Of a stretch of DNA of 7,140 nucleotides, positions 1 to 5,864 are shown piece by piece. Below the pieces are notes generated by a model. It searched no databases, was not told the origin of the DNA, and was given only the letters and a program-made list of their open reading frames with translations. A program made the position numbers and the translations under genes. Within the stretch, counting starts at the first letter, position 1; each line of letters opens with the position of its first letter. Source of the stretch: Streptococcus parasanguinis (GTDB lineage: Bacteria; Bacillota; Bacilli; Lactobacillales; Streptococcaceae); contig JAGZZN010000075.1 in assembly GCA_018377375.1 (NCBI GenBank), forward strand, positions 1-7,140. Direction: 5' to 3'.

Positions 1-3
1 TAC

Positions 4-18
4 GCTGATTTCATCAGC
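4..18. other. Perfect hairpin at window edge
   Basis: GCTGAT (4-9) pairs with ATCAGC (13-18) around a 3-nt loop. It lies in the non-coding stretch downstream of strH and is probably part of the same hairpin-rich element as 43-99, whose other parts would continue past the left edge. No gene is seen in 1-130. Confidence 0.4.
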
Positions 19-42
19 TTTTACAGCCCTACTCAACTGTGC

Positions 43-99
43 GGAGGTGGGACGACGAAATCGAATTCTAACGAATTACCGATTTCTGTCCCACTCTCC
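43..99 (-). repeat. Long bulged hairpin downstream of strH, possible dispersed intergenic element
   Basis: Four stacked helices form a single arm: GGAG (43-46) with CTCC (96-99), GTGGGAC (47-53) with GTCCCAC (88-94), GAAATCG (57-63) with CGATTTC (80-86), and AATTC (64-68) with GAATT (73-77) around a 4-nt loop. Small asymmetric bulges (T95; GAC opposite T; AC) separate them, giving 23 pairs. There is no T-run, so it is not a standard terminator. The sequence looks like intergenic elements I recall as scattered through mitis-group genomes, but I cannot confirm this here. Orientation is given by the flanking gene only. Confidence 0.6.
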
Positions 100-106
100 T
101 AACTTC

Positions 107-130
107 GACCTGTTACAAGTCAACTAGGTC
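107..130 (-). other. Small hairpin touching the strH stop codon
   Basis: GACCT (107-111) with AGGTC (126-130), plus GTT (112-114) with AAC (122-124) and one bulged base, forms an 8-bp stem around a 7-nt loop. It begins immediately after the strH stop codon (131-133). It has no T tail. It may protect the message end or belong to the adjacent hairpin-rich element. Confidence 0.45.
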
Positions 131-3100
131 TCAGTCTCTTTTTTTATTTTTCAAGTCCATTCCTGTTGCTCCCAAGATCGCTCCTAGTAAAGCGAGTCCA
201 AGTGCAGATTCCACTCCTGTTTCTGGAAGTTGCTTGTTAGAGTTTACTGTTTCTGAACGAACCTCTTTTTCCACAGCTGCTGGAATTGGCGTTGGGGTAT
301 TTACTGGTGCTACAGGTTGAGCCTTCGCGATCACTTGAGGTGTTGAAGGATCTGAAACCACTTTGTTAACAAGCACGTCTGACTTCACTGGTGCTTCTAC
401 TGAAGGGCTTGTTGGGATCACGACTTCTTTGGTACCGACTTCAACAATTTCTGCAACCGGCTCTGTGGCAACTTCTGTAGTGATCACTTTTCGACTTTGA
501 TCAAGTGTCGAAACCTCTACATACTCAAGGCCTTGCCCTTTAACTCCAGCCTGGATCACTCTGCGTTCTCCTTTAGCGAGATCTGGATTAGTCCGTTCCA
601 CAAGGTCAAAATCAAGTTCTTTTTCTACGATTTCAAGACTTGGTTTGTCTTCCACTAGGGCTTTGACGTCATTTTCAGCCAAGCTACCTACTTGCGTGAT
701 TGGCTTGAGCCCCGCAAGGGCTTGGGTCAGAGCAGCCACTTCTTGATCCACCTGATCTTGATGAGCACGACTCACATTCCAATTCAAGCTACCTAAGACT
801 TTCGCAAGTGCTGCGCGCGATTCTGGTGTGTAAATGTCTAGATCTGTTGGCACCGTAGCAACTGCTTTTCTAAGAGCAGTGAAGTCCGCCTTGAAATAGT
901 CCTTGTTGTGGTTGGCAAAAGCTTCCATGAGATCAAAGACATTTTTTTCGATGTATTCTTCACTTGGGGTATCACACCAAACAGCTACCATGCTACCGAT
1001 CATCGGCAAAGATGTTTCAGGATACGTTGTACTTGGGAGTTGTCTAAATGGAGTAGCAGCTGCATTGGCAATCGCTTTCTCAATATAACCACCACCCGTT
1101 TCAGGTGTTCTTCCCAAAACATAGTACCAGTCCCCGTTGGTATTAAGGAATTTATACCCCTTATCTGCCAAATACTGTGGAGATGCGAGGTTATAGCCCC
1201 ACCATCCTTTAGACCAGTATGAAATCAAGACGTCCTTGTCAAAGACAACATCATCTTCATCTCCATAATAGAAGCCGTCGTTAAAGGCCATTGGCTGCAA
1301 GCCTTTTTCACGCGCCATCGCTGCAAGACTATTGGAATACTCCGCAAATTTACCATAGAGGTCATACCACTTGAGGTAGTACCAACCTTGCGCGCTGGTA
1401 GCGTCATTGGCATATTCATCCGTTCCGTAGTTAAAGATCTTAGACTTGTCTTTGAAGTAGTCCATGTACTTGCCAATCAAGGCTTTGGTAAAGTTGACTG
1501 CTGCTTCATTGGTCAAATCCATGGTTGTTTTTGAAACCGTATCAAAGCTGGCTTGTGGATTTTCAATGCCCAATTTTTCCATGGCCACCAACAAAGCATC
1601 CATGTGTCCAGGACTATTGACTGCCGCAATCAAGCCGATTCCTTTAGCAGTCGCATAAGCATGGAGTTCATCCATTTCCGCTTGGGTCAAAGCTTGACCA
1701 TTTGGATCATCGTAATAGGCCTTGGTGCCTTCTAAAATGGCCTTTTTCACATCGTCACTGGCATAGGTTTTGCCATTGGCTTCCACCGTCATATCATCGA
1801 GTACGAAGCGCATACCATCGTTTCCGACAAGGAGGTGCAAGTCAGAATAACCCAACTCACTGGCCTTATCTACGATCCGTTTCAACTGATCCAGTGAGAA
1901 GTATTTGCGCCCTGCATCGATCGAGATGACCTTCTTCATGGCAAGTTTTTCTGCTGCTTCTTTTGCTGCAACTTCTTTCGCGTAGCTTTCCGTATACACC
2001 AAAGCATCTTGAGCTGCTTTGAGATTGTCGATCAAAGTTTTGGCCTCTGCTCGAGTCGTGTCTGTTCCTGCCCCTTCTAATGCTTTTTTAGCTGCCGCAA
2101 AGGCTACTAGAGATTCCGGTGTATAGTGGTCCAAATCAGTTGGAGCTTCCGAAAGAGCTTTTTCGACCACTTCAGGATCTGCTACAAAGTAGTCCGCATT
2201 CTTGTCCGCGAAAGCATGCATGAGCTTAAAGAGAAGGTCTTTTTTGTAGGTTGCGGATGGCGTATCTGCCCAGGCAGCTACCATGCCACCGATGAAGGGC
2301 ACCTTAGCCCCATCATTTTTTTGAACCACATCAATCGCCGACTTGGAAATTCCTTCGAGACCTTGATCGAGGTTGTACCAACCAGATCCAGCCTTGTCCC
2401 GTCCAAGCACATAATACCATGCATCATTGGTATTAAGAATCTGATGACCTCGTTCAGACAAGAGTTTTGAAGATGCGACATCATAGCCGTTCCAGCCACC
2501 TGTCCAGTAGGAGACAATGATATCCTTATCAAAAGTACCATAGGAAGTATCGCCATTGTAGTAGATTCCATCATTGAAGGCCATTGGTTTCATCTTGTGT
2601 TTTTTCACAATAGCTGCTAGATCATTAGCATATTGGATGAATTTTTCATAGCCTTTTTCTGGATAGCCTTCACCTGGCCAATGCTTGCTGGCTTGGAGAA
2701 CTTGCCAACCATGGGCATCTGTGGCATCGTTGGCATATTCATCCAAACCAATATTGAAAATATCTGCCTTGCCACTGAAATAAGCCGCATACTTGTCTAC
2801 CAAGGCTTTGGTAAAGTCTAAGGCTTTTTGGTTGTCCAAATCAACTGTCCGAGCTGATTTTTTAGTGCCAAAGTAATTAAAGTGAGGGTTTTCGATCCCC
2901 AATTGTTCCATGGCCGTCAGAATCGCATCCATGTGACCTGGACTATTAATGGTTGGGATGACACCTACTTTCTTCGATTTGGCGTAGGCCAAAATATCAT
3001 CCATTTGAGCCTGGGTCAAGGCTGTCCCGTTCGGATCATCGTAATAAGCTTTTGTCCCTTTTTCAACCGCATCCGTCACGGCTTTGCTAGAATAAGAAGT

Positions 3101-3670
3101 ATCTCCCACTTTCAAAGACATATCATCCAGCACAAAGCGCAAACCATCATTTCCAACTAGAAGATGCAAGTCTGTATAACCCGTCTTACTTGCTTCATCA
3201 ATGATTTCCTTGATTTGGTCTGGTGAGAAGTACTTGCGACCGGCATCGATCGATACAATCTTTTTCTTGGCTAATTTTTCTTCCTGATCAGGATCTTTAG
3301 TAGGTGTTTCCGTCGTTGCTGTCGCTGGTTGAGCTGCCACATCCGACTCTGCGACAGAACTTGCTTCTTCGCGAATCAAACGGTCAAGATCTGATACCCG
3401 CAATTCACGATCAGGCAGTGTCGGTTGACTTTGATCGACGATTGGGGCAGGAGCCGTTGGTTTTTCTACTGTTGGCTGAGAAGCTTCCTCATTAAGAGAA
3501 ATCGTTGACTCACCCTCGCTTGGCTGAGTTGGAACTGTCGTTGAAGGACTGTCTGTAACGCTCGACGTATCTGCAGCTACAACATGAGCACCAGCAAAAA
3601 ATCCTATGAGCACCGAAGCAGCTCCTACTGCATACTTGCGAATCGCATAACGTGGTTGATGTGATTTCAT
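131..3670 (-). CDS. strH: StrH-type cell-wall-anchored beta-N-acetylhexosaminidase with two GH20 domains
   Basis: The 1179-residue surface exo-beta-N-acetylhexosaminidase is expected to release terminal GlcNAc from host N-glycans, as pneumococcal StrH does after neuraminidase and beta-galactosidase. Visible parts in order: YSIRK-like signal peptide (YAIRK at 8-12, likely cleavage after AHVVAA, residue 33); low-complexity linker; GH20 domain 1 (about 136-510) with NSPGHMDA at 242 and the catalytic Asp-Glu pair D310-E311; a helical FIVAR-like segment (about 511-560); GH20 domain 2 (about 578-945) with NSPGHMDA at 685 and D751-E752; a second helical segment (about 941-990); one G5-like domain (about 1010-1085); a Pro/Val-rich wall spacer; LPETG at 1148-1152, hydrophobic segment and KNKKRD tail for sortase anchoring. 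Both Asp-Glu pairs are intact, so both domains should be active (inference). The start is supported by AGGAGG at 3676-3681, 5 nt upstream. It is shorter than pneumococcal StrH (about 1312 residues, from memory). It has its own likely promoter and lies behind the dnaJ terminator. Confidence 0.93.
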   Translation of the reverse strand: MKSHQPRYAIRKYAVGAASVLIGFFAGAHVVAADTSSVTDSPSTTVPTQPSEGESTISLNEEASQPTVEKPTAPAPIVDQSQPTLPDRELRVSDLDRLIREEASSVAESDVAAQPATATTETPTKDPDQEEKLAKKKIVSIDAGRKYFSPDQIKEIIDEASKTGYTDLHLLVGNDGLRFVLDDMSLKVGDTSYSSKAVTDAVEKGTKAYYDDPNGTALTQAQMDDILAYAKSKKVGVIPTINSPGHMDAILTAMEQLGIENPHFNYFGTKKSARTVDLDNQKALDFTKALVDKYAAYFSGKADIFNIGLDEYANDATDAHGWQVLQASKHWPGEGYPEKGYEKFIQYANDLAAIVKKHKMKPMAFNDGIYYNGDTSYGTFDKDIIVSYWTGGWNGYDVASSKLLSERGHQILNTNDAWYYVLGRDKAGSGWYNLDQGLEGISKSAIDVVQKNDGAKVPFIGGMVAAWADTPSATYKKDLLFKLMHAFADKNADYFVADPEVVEKALSEAPTDLDHYTPESLVAFAAAKKALEGAGTDTTRAEAKTLIDNLKAAQDALVYTESYAKEVAAKEAAEKLAMKKVISIDAGRKYFSLDQLKRIVDKASELGYSDLHLLVGNDGMRFVLDDMTVEANGKTYASDDVKKAILEGTKAYYDDPNGQALTQAEMDELHAYATAKGIGLIAAVNSPGHMDALLVAMEKLGIENPQASFDTVSKTTMDLTNEAAVNFTKALIGKYMDYFKDKSKIFNYGTDEYANDATSAQGWYYLKWYDLYGKFAEYSNSLAAMAREKGLQPMAFNDGFYYGDEDDVVFDKDVLISYWSKGWWGYNLASPQYLADKGYKFLNTNGDWYYVLGRTPETGGGYIEKAIANAAATPFRQLPSTTYPETSLPMIGSMVAVWCDTPSEEYIEKNVFDLMEAFANHNKDYFKADFTALRKAVATVPTDLDIYTPESRAALAKVLGSLNWNVSRAHQDQVDQEVAALTQALAGLKPITQVGSLAENDVKALVEDKPSLEIVEKELDFDLVERTNPDLAKGERRVIQAGVKGQGLEYVEVSTLDQSRKVITTEVATEPVAEIVEVGTKEVVIPTSPSVEAPVKSDVLVNKVVSDPSTPQVIAKAQPVAPVNTPTPIPAAVEKEVRSETVNSNKQLPETGVESALGLALLGAILGATGMDLKNKKRD
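704..3265 (-). repeat. Tandem duplication of a GH20 plus helical-tail module inside strH
   Basis: Residues 136-560 and 578-989 are two diverged copies of one module. Both open with the same pattern (KK, then ISIDAGRKYFS or VSIDAGRKYFS), share LHLLVGNDG, AYYDDPNG, NSPGHMDA, DEYANDAT, QPMAFNDG or KPMAFNDG, and SYW, and both end in a helical tail starting PTDLD-YTPES. About the first 125 residues align with no visible gap. The copies then differ: copy 1 carries an insertion with HWPGEGYPEKG near residue 330, and copy 2 carries a longer ATPFRQLPSTTYPET loop near residue 872. The first domain is followed by W-rich motifs at 389-393, the second at 819-824. The divergence suggests an old duplication with separate substrate specificities, as known for pneumococcal StrH. 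Confidence 0.85.
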
Positions 3671-3690
3671 CAGGACCTCCTAAATTGTCT

Positions 3691-3706
3691 TTGTAATCGT
3701 TTTCTT
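3691..3706 (-). promoter_or_regulatory. cre-like operator (CcpA site) upstream of strH
   Basis: The minus-strand sequence AAGAAAACGATTACAA fits the low-GC Gram-positive cre consensus WTGNAARCGNWWWCAW at every position except the second (A in place of T). It lies directly downstream of the proposed -10 and spans the expected transcription start, a position where bound CcpA/HPr-Ser-P would block transcription. Catabolite repression of a glycan-degrading surface enzyme makes biological sense. The single mismatch falls in a conserved position, so binding is an inference. Confidence 0.5.
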
Positions 3707-3707
3707 A

Positions 3708-3736
3708 AATTTACCACCATATCTTAATAAATTCAA
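3708..3736 (-). promoter_or_regulatory. Probable sigma-A promoter of strH (extended -10)
   Basis: On the minus strand TTGAAT (3731-3736) is followed by a 17-nt spacer and TAAATT (3708-3713). A TGG directly before the -10 gives an extended -10 (TGn). Each hexamer matches 4 of 6 consensus bases, but the spacing is ideal. The start site would fall near 3701, about 30 nt before the ATG. It lies downstream of the dnaJ terminator, consistent with strH being transcribed independently. Confidence 0.45.
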
Positions 3737-3748
3737 TGAAGGTTCTCA

Positions 3749-3805
3749 TTATTCTTTAATTAGGAGAGGAAGTTCTTGGATTCGATCCAAAATAAAACGA
3801 GCTCC
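3749..3805 (-). pseudogene. Possible C-terminal gene remnant, HAD-phosphatase-like
   Basis: An in-frame stretch of 18 codons ending in TAA reads GARFILDRIQELPLLIKE. This resembles the extreme C-terminus of HAD-superfamily phosphatases, where a GAD/GA-x-x-(I/V)-(I/L)-D-x-x-x-E-L segment is typical. There is a stop directly upstream in the same frame, so no intact gene exists. The stretch overlaps the distal arm and T-tail of the dnaJ terminator and a small TTGGAT/ATCCAA hairpin (3776-3790). It could be the scar of a deleted gene, or chance. Confidence 0.15.
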
Positions 3806-3826
3806 TTACTCAAAAGGAAACTCGTT
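3789..3826 (-). terminator. Intrinsic terminator of dnaJ
   Basis: Starting 5 nt after the dnaJ stop, AACGAG (3821-3826) pairs with CTCGTT (3796-3801), and an inner CCTT (3814-3817) pairs with AAGG (3804-3807) around a 6-nt loop, with a small internal loop between. A T-rich tail (TTATTTT, 3789-3795) follows on the minus strand. Position and tail make a Rho-independent terminator likely, separating dnaJ from strH. Confidence 0.75.
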
Positions 3827-3831
3827 CTTTC

Positions 3832-4965
3832 TTATAAATCATCTAAAGCATCTTTGACCTTGTCAAAGAACCCTTTTTTCTTTGGGTTGACCTTCAAATC
3901 ACTTGCTTCCGCAAAGGCTTGAAGGGCTTCTTTTTGCTTGTCATTTAAACCAGTTGGGGTGACGACATTGACAGATACATATTGATCTCCCATGGCACCA
4001 CCACGTAAGCTTGGAGCCCCTTTTCCACGGAGGCGGAATTTCTTACCGGTTTGGGTTCCTTCAGGAATGACCAAATCAACATCTCCGTGAACAGTTGGCA
4101 CATGGACCGTATCTCCAAGAGCTGCTTGGACAAAGTTCAAGTCTAACTTGTAGTAGATGGTTGAGCCATCTCGTTCAAAGCGATCGCTCGGCTCAACATT
4201 GACAACGACATACAAGTCACCATAAGGTCCACCATTAAAGCCAGCTTCTCCTTGACCAGCTAAGCGGATTTGTTGACCTGTTTCAACTCCTGCAGGAATC
4301 TTGACGTTTACGCTATGAGCTTGTTTTTCATGACCTGTTCCACGACAAGTCGTACATGGATCCTTGATTTCTTGACCACGACCATGACAGACATCACAGG
4401 TCACTTGACGGCGCATCATCCCAAGAGGGGTTTGCGTATCCACATTGATAACTCCAGAACCATGACAGCGTCCACAGGTCACCGGACTAGTCCCTGGCTT
4501 AGCCCCAGAACCATGACAGGTATGACAGCTAGCTTCCCGATGGTACTTAACTTCTTTTTCCGCACCAAAAATCGCTTCTTCAAACTTGAGATTGACGCGG
4601 TATTGGAGGTCATCCCCTTGACGAGGTGCATTTGGATTACGACTTGCACCACCACCAAAGAAGCTAGAGAAGATGTCTTCAAAGCCACCAAAGCCAGCAC
4701 CATCAAAGCCACCAAAACCACCTGCTCCGCCACCGAAGCCACCATTGGCACCCGCAGCACCATATTGGTCATAAGCAGCCCGTTTTTGCTCGTCACTCAA
4801 AGTCTCGTAAGCTTCTTGAACTTCCTTGTATTTTTCCTCAGCACCAGGCTCCTTGTTGATATCTGGGTGATATTTTTTAGATAATTTCCGATAGGCTTTC
4901 TTGATCTCATCTTGAGATGCATTCTTTGAAACGCCCAAACGGTCATAAAATTCAGTATTGTTCAT
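3832..4965 (-). CDS. dnaJ: Chaperone protein DnaJ (Hsp40)
   Basis: The 377-residue cytoplasmic co-chaperone stimulates DnaK ATP hydrolysis and delivers unfolded clients. It is complete: J domain (1-70) with HPD at 33-35; Gly/Phe-rich linker (about 71-107); cysteine-rich zinc domain with four CxxCxGxG repeats at 147-154, 164-171, 190-197 and 204-211, giving two zinc sites; C-terminal peptide-binding beta domains (about 213-340) and a dimerisation tail. Length is normal for a type I DnaJ. It lies downstream of dnaK but is separated by a DJ-1-like gene and two structured elements. Start choice follows the conserved family N-terminus (MNNTEFYDRLGV). Oddly, the 15 nt before the ATG contain no Shine-Dalgarno sequence; instead, a large folded element (copy A) ends there. 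No CIRCE or CtsR-type operator is visible in the gap in front of it. Confidence 0.98.
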   Translation of the reverse strand: MNNTEFYDRLGVSKNASQDEIKKAYRKLSKKYHPDINKEPGAEEKYKEVQEAYETLSDEQKRAAYDQYGAAGANGGFGGGAGGFGGFDGAGFGGFEDIFSSFFGGGASRNPNAPRQGDDLQYRVNLKFEEAIFGAEKEVKYHREASCHTCHGSGAKPGTSPVTCGRCHGSGVINVDTQTPLGMMRRQVTCDVCHGRGQEIKDPCTTCRGTGHEKQAHSVNVKIPAGVETGQQIRLAGQGEAGFNGGPYGDLYVVVNVEPSDRFERDGSTIYYKLDLNFVQAALGDTVHVPTVHGDVDLVIPEGTQTGKKFRLRGKGAPSLRGGAMGDQYVSVNVVTPTGLNDKQKEALQAFAEASDLKVNPKKKGFFDKVKDALDDL

Positions 4966-4980
4966 AATTCAAGATACAAA

Positions 4981-5071
4981 GGGCGTTAAACGGACACAGC
5001 CAAAATAGGAGTTTTGACAACGGACGCTTGCGTCCTAGAAAAAACTATCTTTTTGGCACCGTCCGTAGCCC
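4981..5071 (-). repeat. Structured repeat, copy A (91-nt five-helix hairpin)
   Basis: Read on the minus strand, five nested helices form, all Watson-Crick. P1: GGGC (5068-5071) with GCCC (4981-4984). P2: CGGAC (5061-5065) with GTCCG (4991-4995). P3: GCCAAAA (5051-5057) with TTTTGGC (4999-5005). P4: AGTTTT (5041-5046) with AAAACT (5010-5015). P5: GGACGC (5030-5035) with GCGTCC (5022-5027) around AA. Between helices lie TA opposite TTTAAC, GGT opposite TGT, AGAT opposite CCTA, and TTCTA opposite GTTGTC. The same layout occurs in copy B. The element lies between the DJ-1-like gene and dnaJ, ending 15 nt before the dnaJ ATG, so in a dnaJ transcript it would sit in the leader. Class unknown to me. 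Confidence 0.85.
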
Positions 5072-5089
5072 GTGTTCGATTGCGAACAC
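5072..5089 (-). other. Perfect hairpin abutting structured repeat A
   Basis: GTGTTCG (5083-5089) pairs perfectly with CGAACAC (5072-5078) around a CAAT tetraloop. Its 3' arm touches helix P1 of copy A with no gap, so the two could stack coaxially. No clear equivalent adjoins copy B, although the CAC next to P1 is shared. There is no T-run, so it is not an obvious terminator for the DJ-1-like gene. Confidence 0.6.
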
Positions 5090-5123
5090 TCTTTGTTCCT
5101 TTCTATAATTTTCATGTACATCT

Positions 5124-5756
5124 TTAGAGGCTGTTTTCTATACTTCGCTTCACTTGATCAAACTCTTGGTCCGATAGAGTAAATATCAAATCCTCTTCAG
5201 CGTACTCGTTCTGTTCCTTAAAGTAGTTGTCCGTATTCTCTGCCAAGCCTAAACTTAGAATCACTTTTCTTGCAAACTCTTGATGGGCAAAACCGATAGC
5301 TGTAATGATCTGTTTATCTTGCACAAGAACTTTCGGTTGGAAATTTTCACGTGGAAGAAATTCAAAATAGTCAAAGAAGTTTTGCCAAATTCCACCTGTA
5401 AATTTCGTGTCCTTCAACAGACCTGCTTTCGCTAATAAAAGAGGCGCTGAAGAAATGGCTGCAATTAGGATATCTTGCTCACCAAGATCCCTCAAGAACG
5501 AAATCAATTTCTCATCCTGTAGGGCAGGTCCTATATTGACCATTCCTGGCAAAATCACGCAAGAATACTCTTCTATACGGATTTGATCTAGTGTTTTCGT
5601 TGGTTGACAGGGCAAGCCATCCTCAGAGACCACCATCGAATGATCTGAAGTGGCATAATCAATCGTACTATCAAAAGACAGAGCTAAAGTACTTGTTAAA
5701 GCGGTTATCTCATAAAGAGAAAAATTAGGATAAATGATACAAAGTACTTTTTTCAT
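5124..5756 (-). CDS. DJ-1/PfpI-like protein lacking the nucleophilic cysteine
   Basis: The protein has 210 residues from the chosen start. It matches the DJ-1/PfpI (class I glutamine amidotransferase-like) fold: N-terminal KKVLCIIYPNFSLYEI with the conserved Glu, a mid-protein VILPGM segment, and a nucleophile-elbow region reading AAISSAPLLLAKAGLL, then T-GG and a conserved ITAIG-A segment. In active members the elbow reads IC(A/G)-P; here the Cys is Ser, so glyoxalase/deglycase or protease-type chemistry is doubtful and a sensing or binding role is possible (inference). Members are often annotated, probably wrongly, as thiazole-monophosphate biosynthesis proteins. Start: an upstream in-frame ATG at 5765 touches the AGAGG sequence with no spacing, while the ATG at 5756 lies 9 nt from it, so 5756 is preferred. 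It interrupts the dnaK-dnaJ order and is bracketed by inverted copies of the structured repeat. Confidence 0.8.
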   Translation of the reverse strand: MKKVLCIIYPNFSLYEITALTSTLALSFDSTIDYATSDHSMVVSEDGLPCQPTKTLDQIRIEEYSCVILPGMVNIGPALQDEKLISFLRDLGEQDILIAAISSAPLLLAKAGLLKDTKFTGGIWQNFFDYFEFLPRENFQPKVLVQDKQIITAIGFAHQEFARKVILSLGLAENTDNYFKEQNEYAEEDLIFTLSDQEFDQVKRSIENSL

Positions 5757-5765
5757 AGGCAACAT

Positions 5766-5770
5766 CCTCT
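5766..5770 (-). promoter_or_regulatory. Ribosome binding site deciding the start of the DJ-1-like gene
   Basis: AGAGG on the minus strand lies 9 nt before the ATG at 5754-5756 and directly against an alternative in-frame ATG at 5763-5765. Normal spacing favours the inner start, which removes three residues (MLP). Confidence 0.6.
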
Positions 5771-5779
5771 ATTTTACCG

Positions 5780-5807
5780 AAAAACAGAGGCTGGGTTGCA
5801 ACCTCTG
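5780..5807 (-). terminator. Terminator-like hairpin between dnaK and the DJ-1-like gene
   Basis: On the minus strand CAGAGG (5802-5807) pairs with CCTCTG (5785-5790) and is followed by five T (5780-5784). The loop contains part of the self-complementary GGTTGCAACC (5794-5803), which offers a competing fold. It would end the dnaK transcript about 155 nt after the stop codon. It lies only 9 nt before the ribosome binding site of the next gene, so read-through or attenuation could set expression of the DJ-1-like gene. Confidence 0.55.
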
Positions 5808-5833
5808 GATTTCTTTTTATCATTTACTAGTTA

Positions 5834-5861
5834 GGCTGAATTGAGTTTCGGCTAAATTGAG
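5834..5861 (+). repeat. Short direct repeat GGCTRAATTGAG
   Basis: GGCTGAATTGAG (5834-5845) and GGCTAAATTGAG (5850-5861) match at 11 of 12 positions, 16 nt apart. They directly precede structured repeat copy B. In addition GTTAGG (5830-5835) can pair with CCTAAC (5867-5872), which would disrupt helices P1 and P2 of copy B and so offers an alternative fold. Confidence 0.5.
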
Positions 5862-5864
5862 CAC

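Noticed and set aside
43..99. Intrinsic terminator of strH
   Set aside because: The stem is strong but no T-run follows it on the minus strand, so a standard Rho-independent terminator is not supported.
4270..4884. Long plus-strand open frame opposite dnaJ
   Set aside because: It is antisense to a highly conserved complete dnaJ and its translation has no recognisable domain; it is a coding shadow.
5072..5099. LexA/DinR-like box from the GAACA and TGTTC units
   Set aside because: The spacings are GAAC-N7-GTTC and GTTC-N6-GAAC, not the GAAC-N4-GTTC of a DinR box, and the sequence is explained as a hairpin.
5035..5115. Small minus-strand ORF of 26 codons starting at 5115 (MKIIERNKE...)
   Set aside because: It runs through the hairpin and half of structured repeat A, has no convincing ribosome binding site, and its composition is that of the repeat; treated as non-coding.
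4966..5123. CIRCE or CtsR operator controlling dnaJ
   Set aside because: No TTAGCACTC-N9-GAGTGCTAA or GGTCAAA heptad repeat is present. The GTGTTCG/CGAACAC inverted repeat has a 4-nt loop and a different sequence.
5763..5765. Upstream ATG as start of the DJ-1-like gene
   Set aside because: AGAGG touches this ATG with no spacing, whereas the ATG at 5754-5756 has 9 nt spacing and gives the usual family N-terminus (MKKVL).
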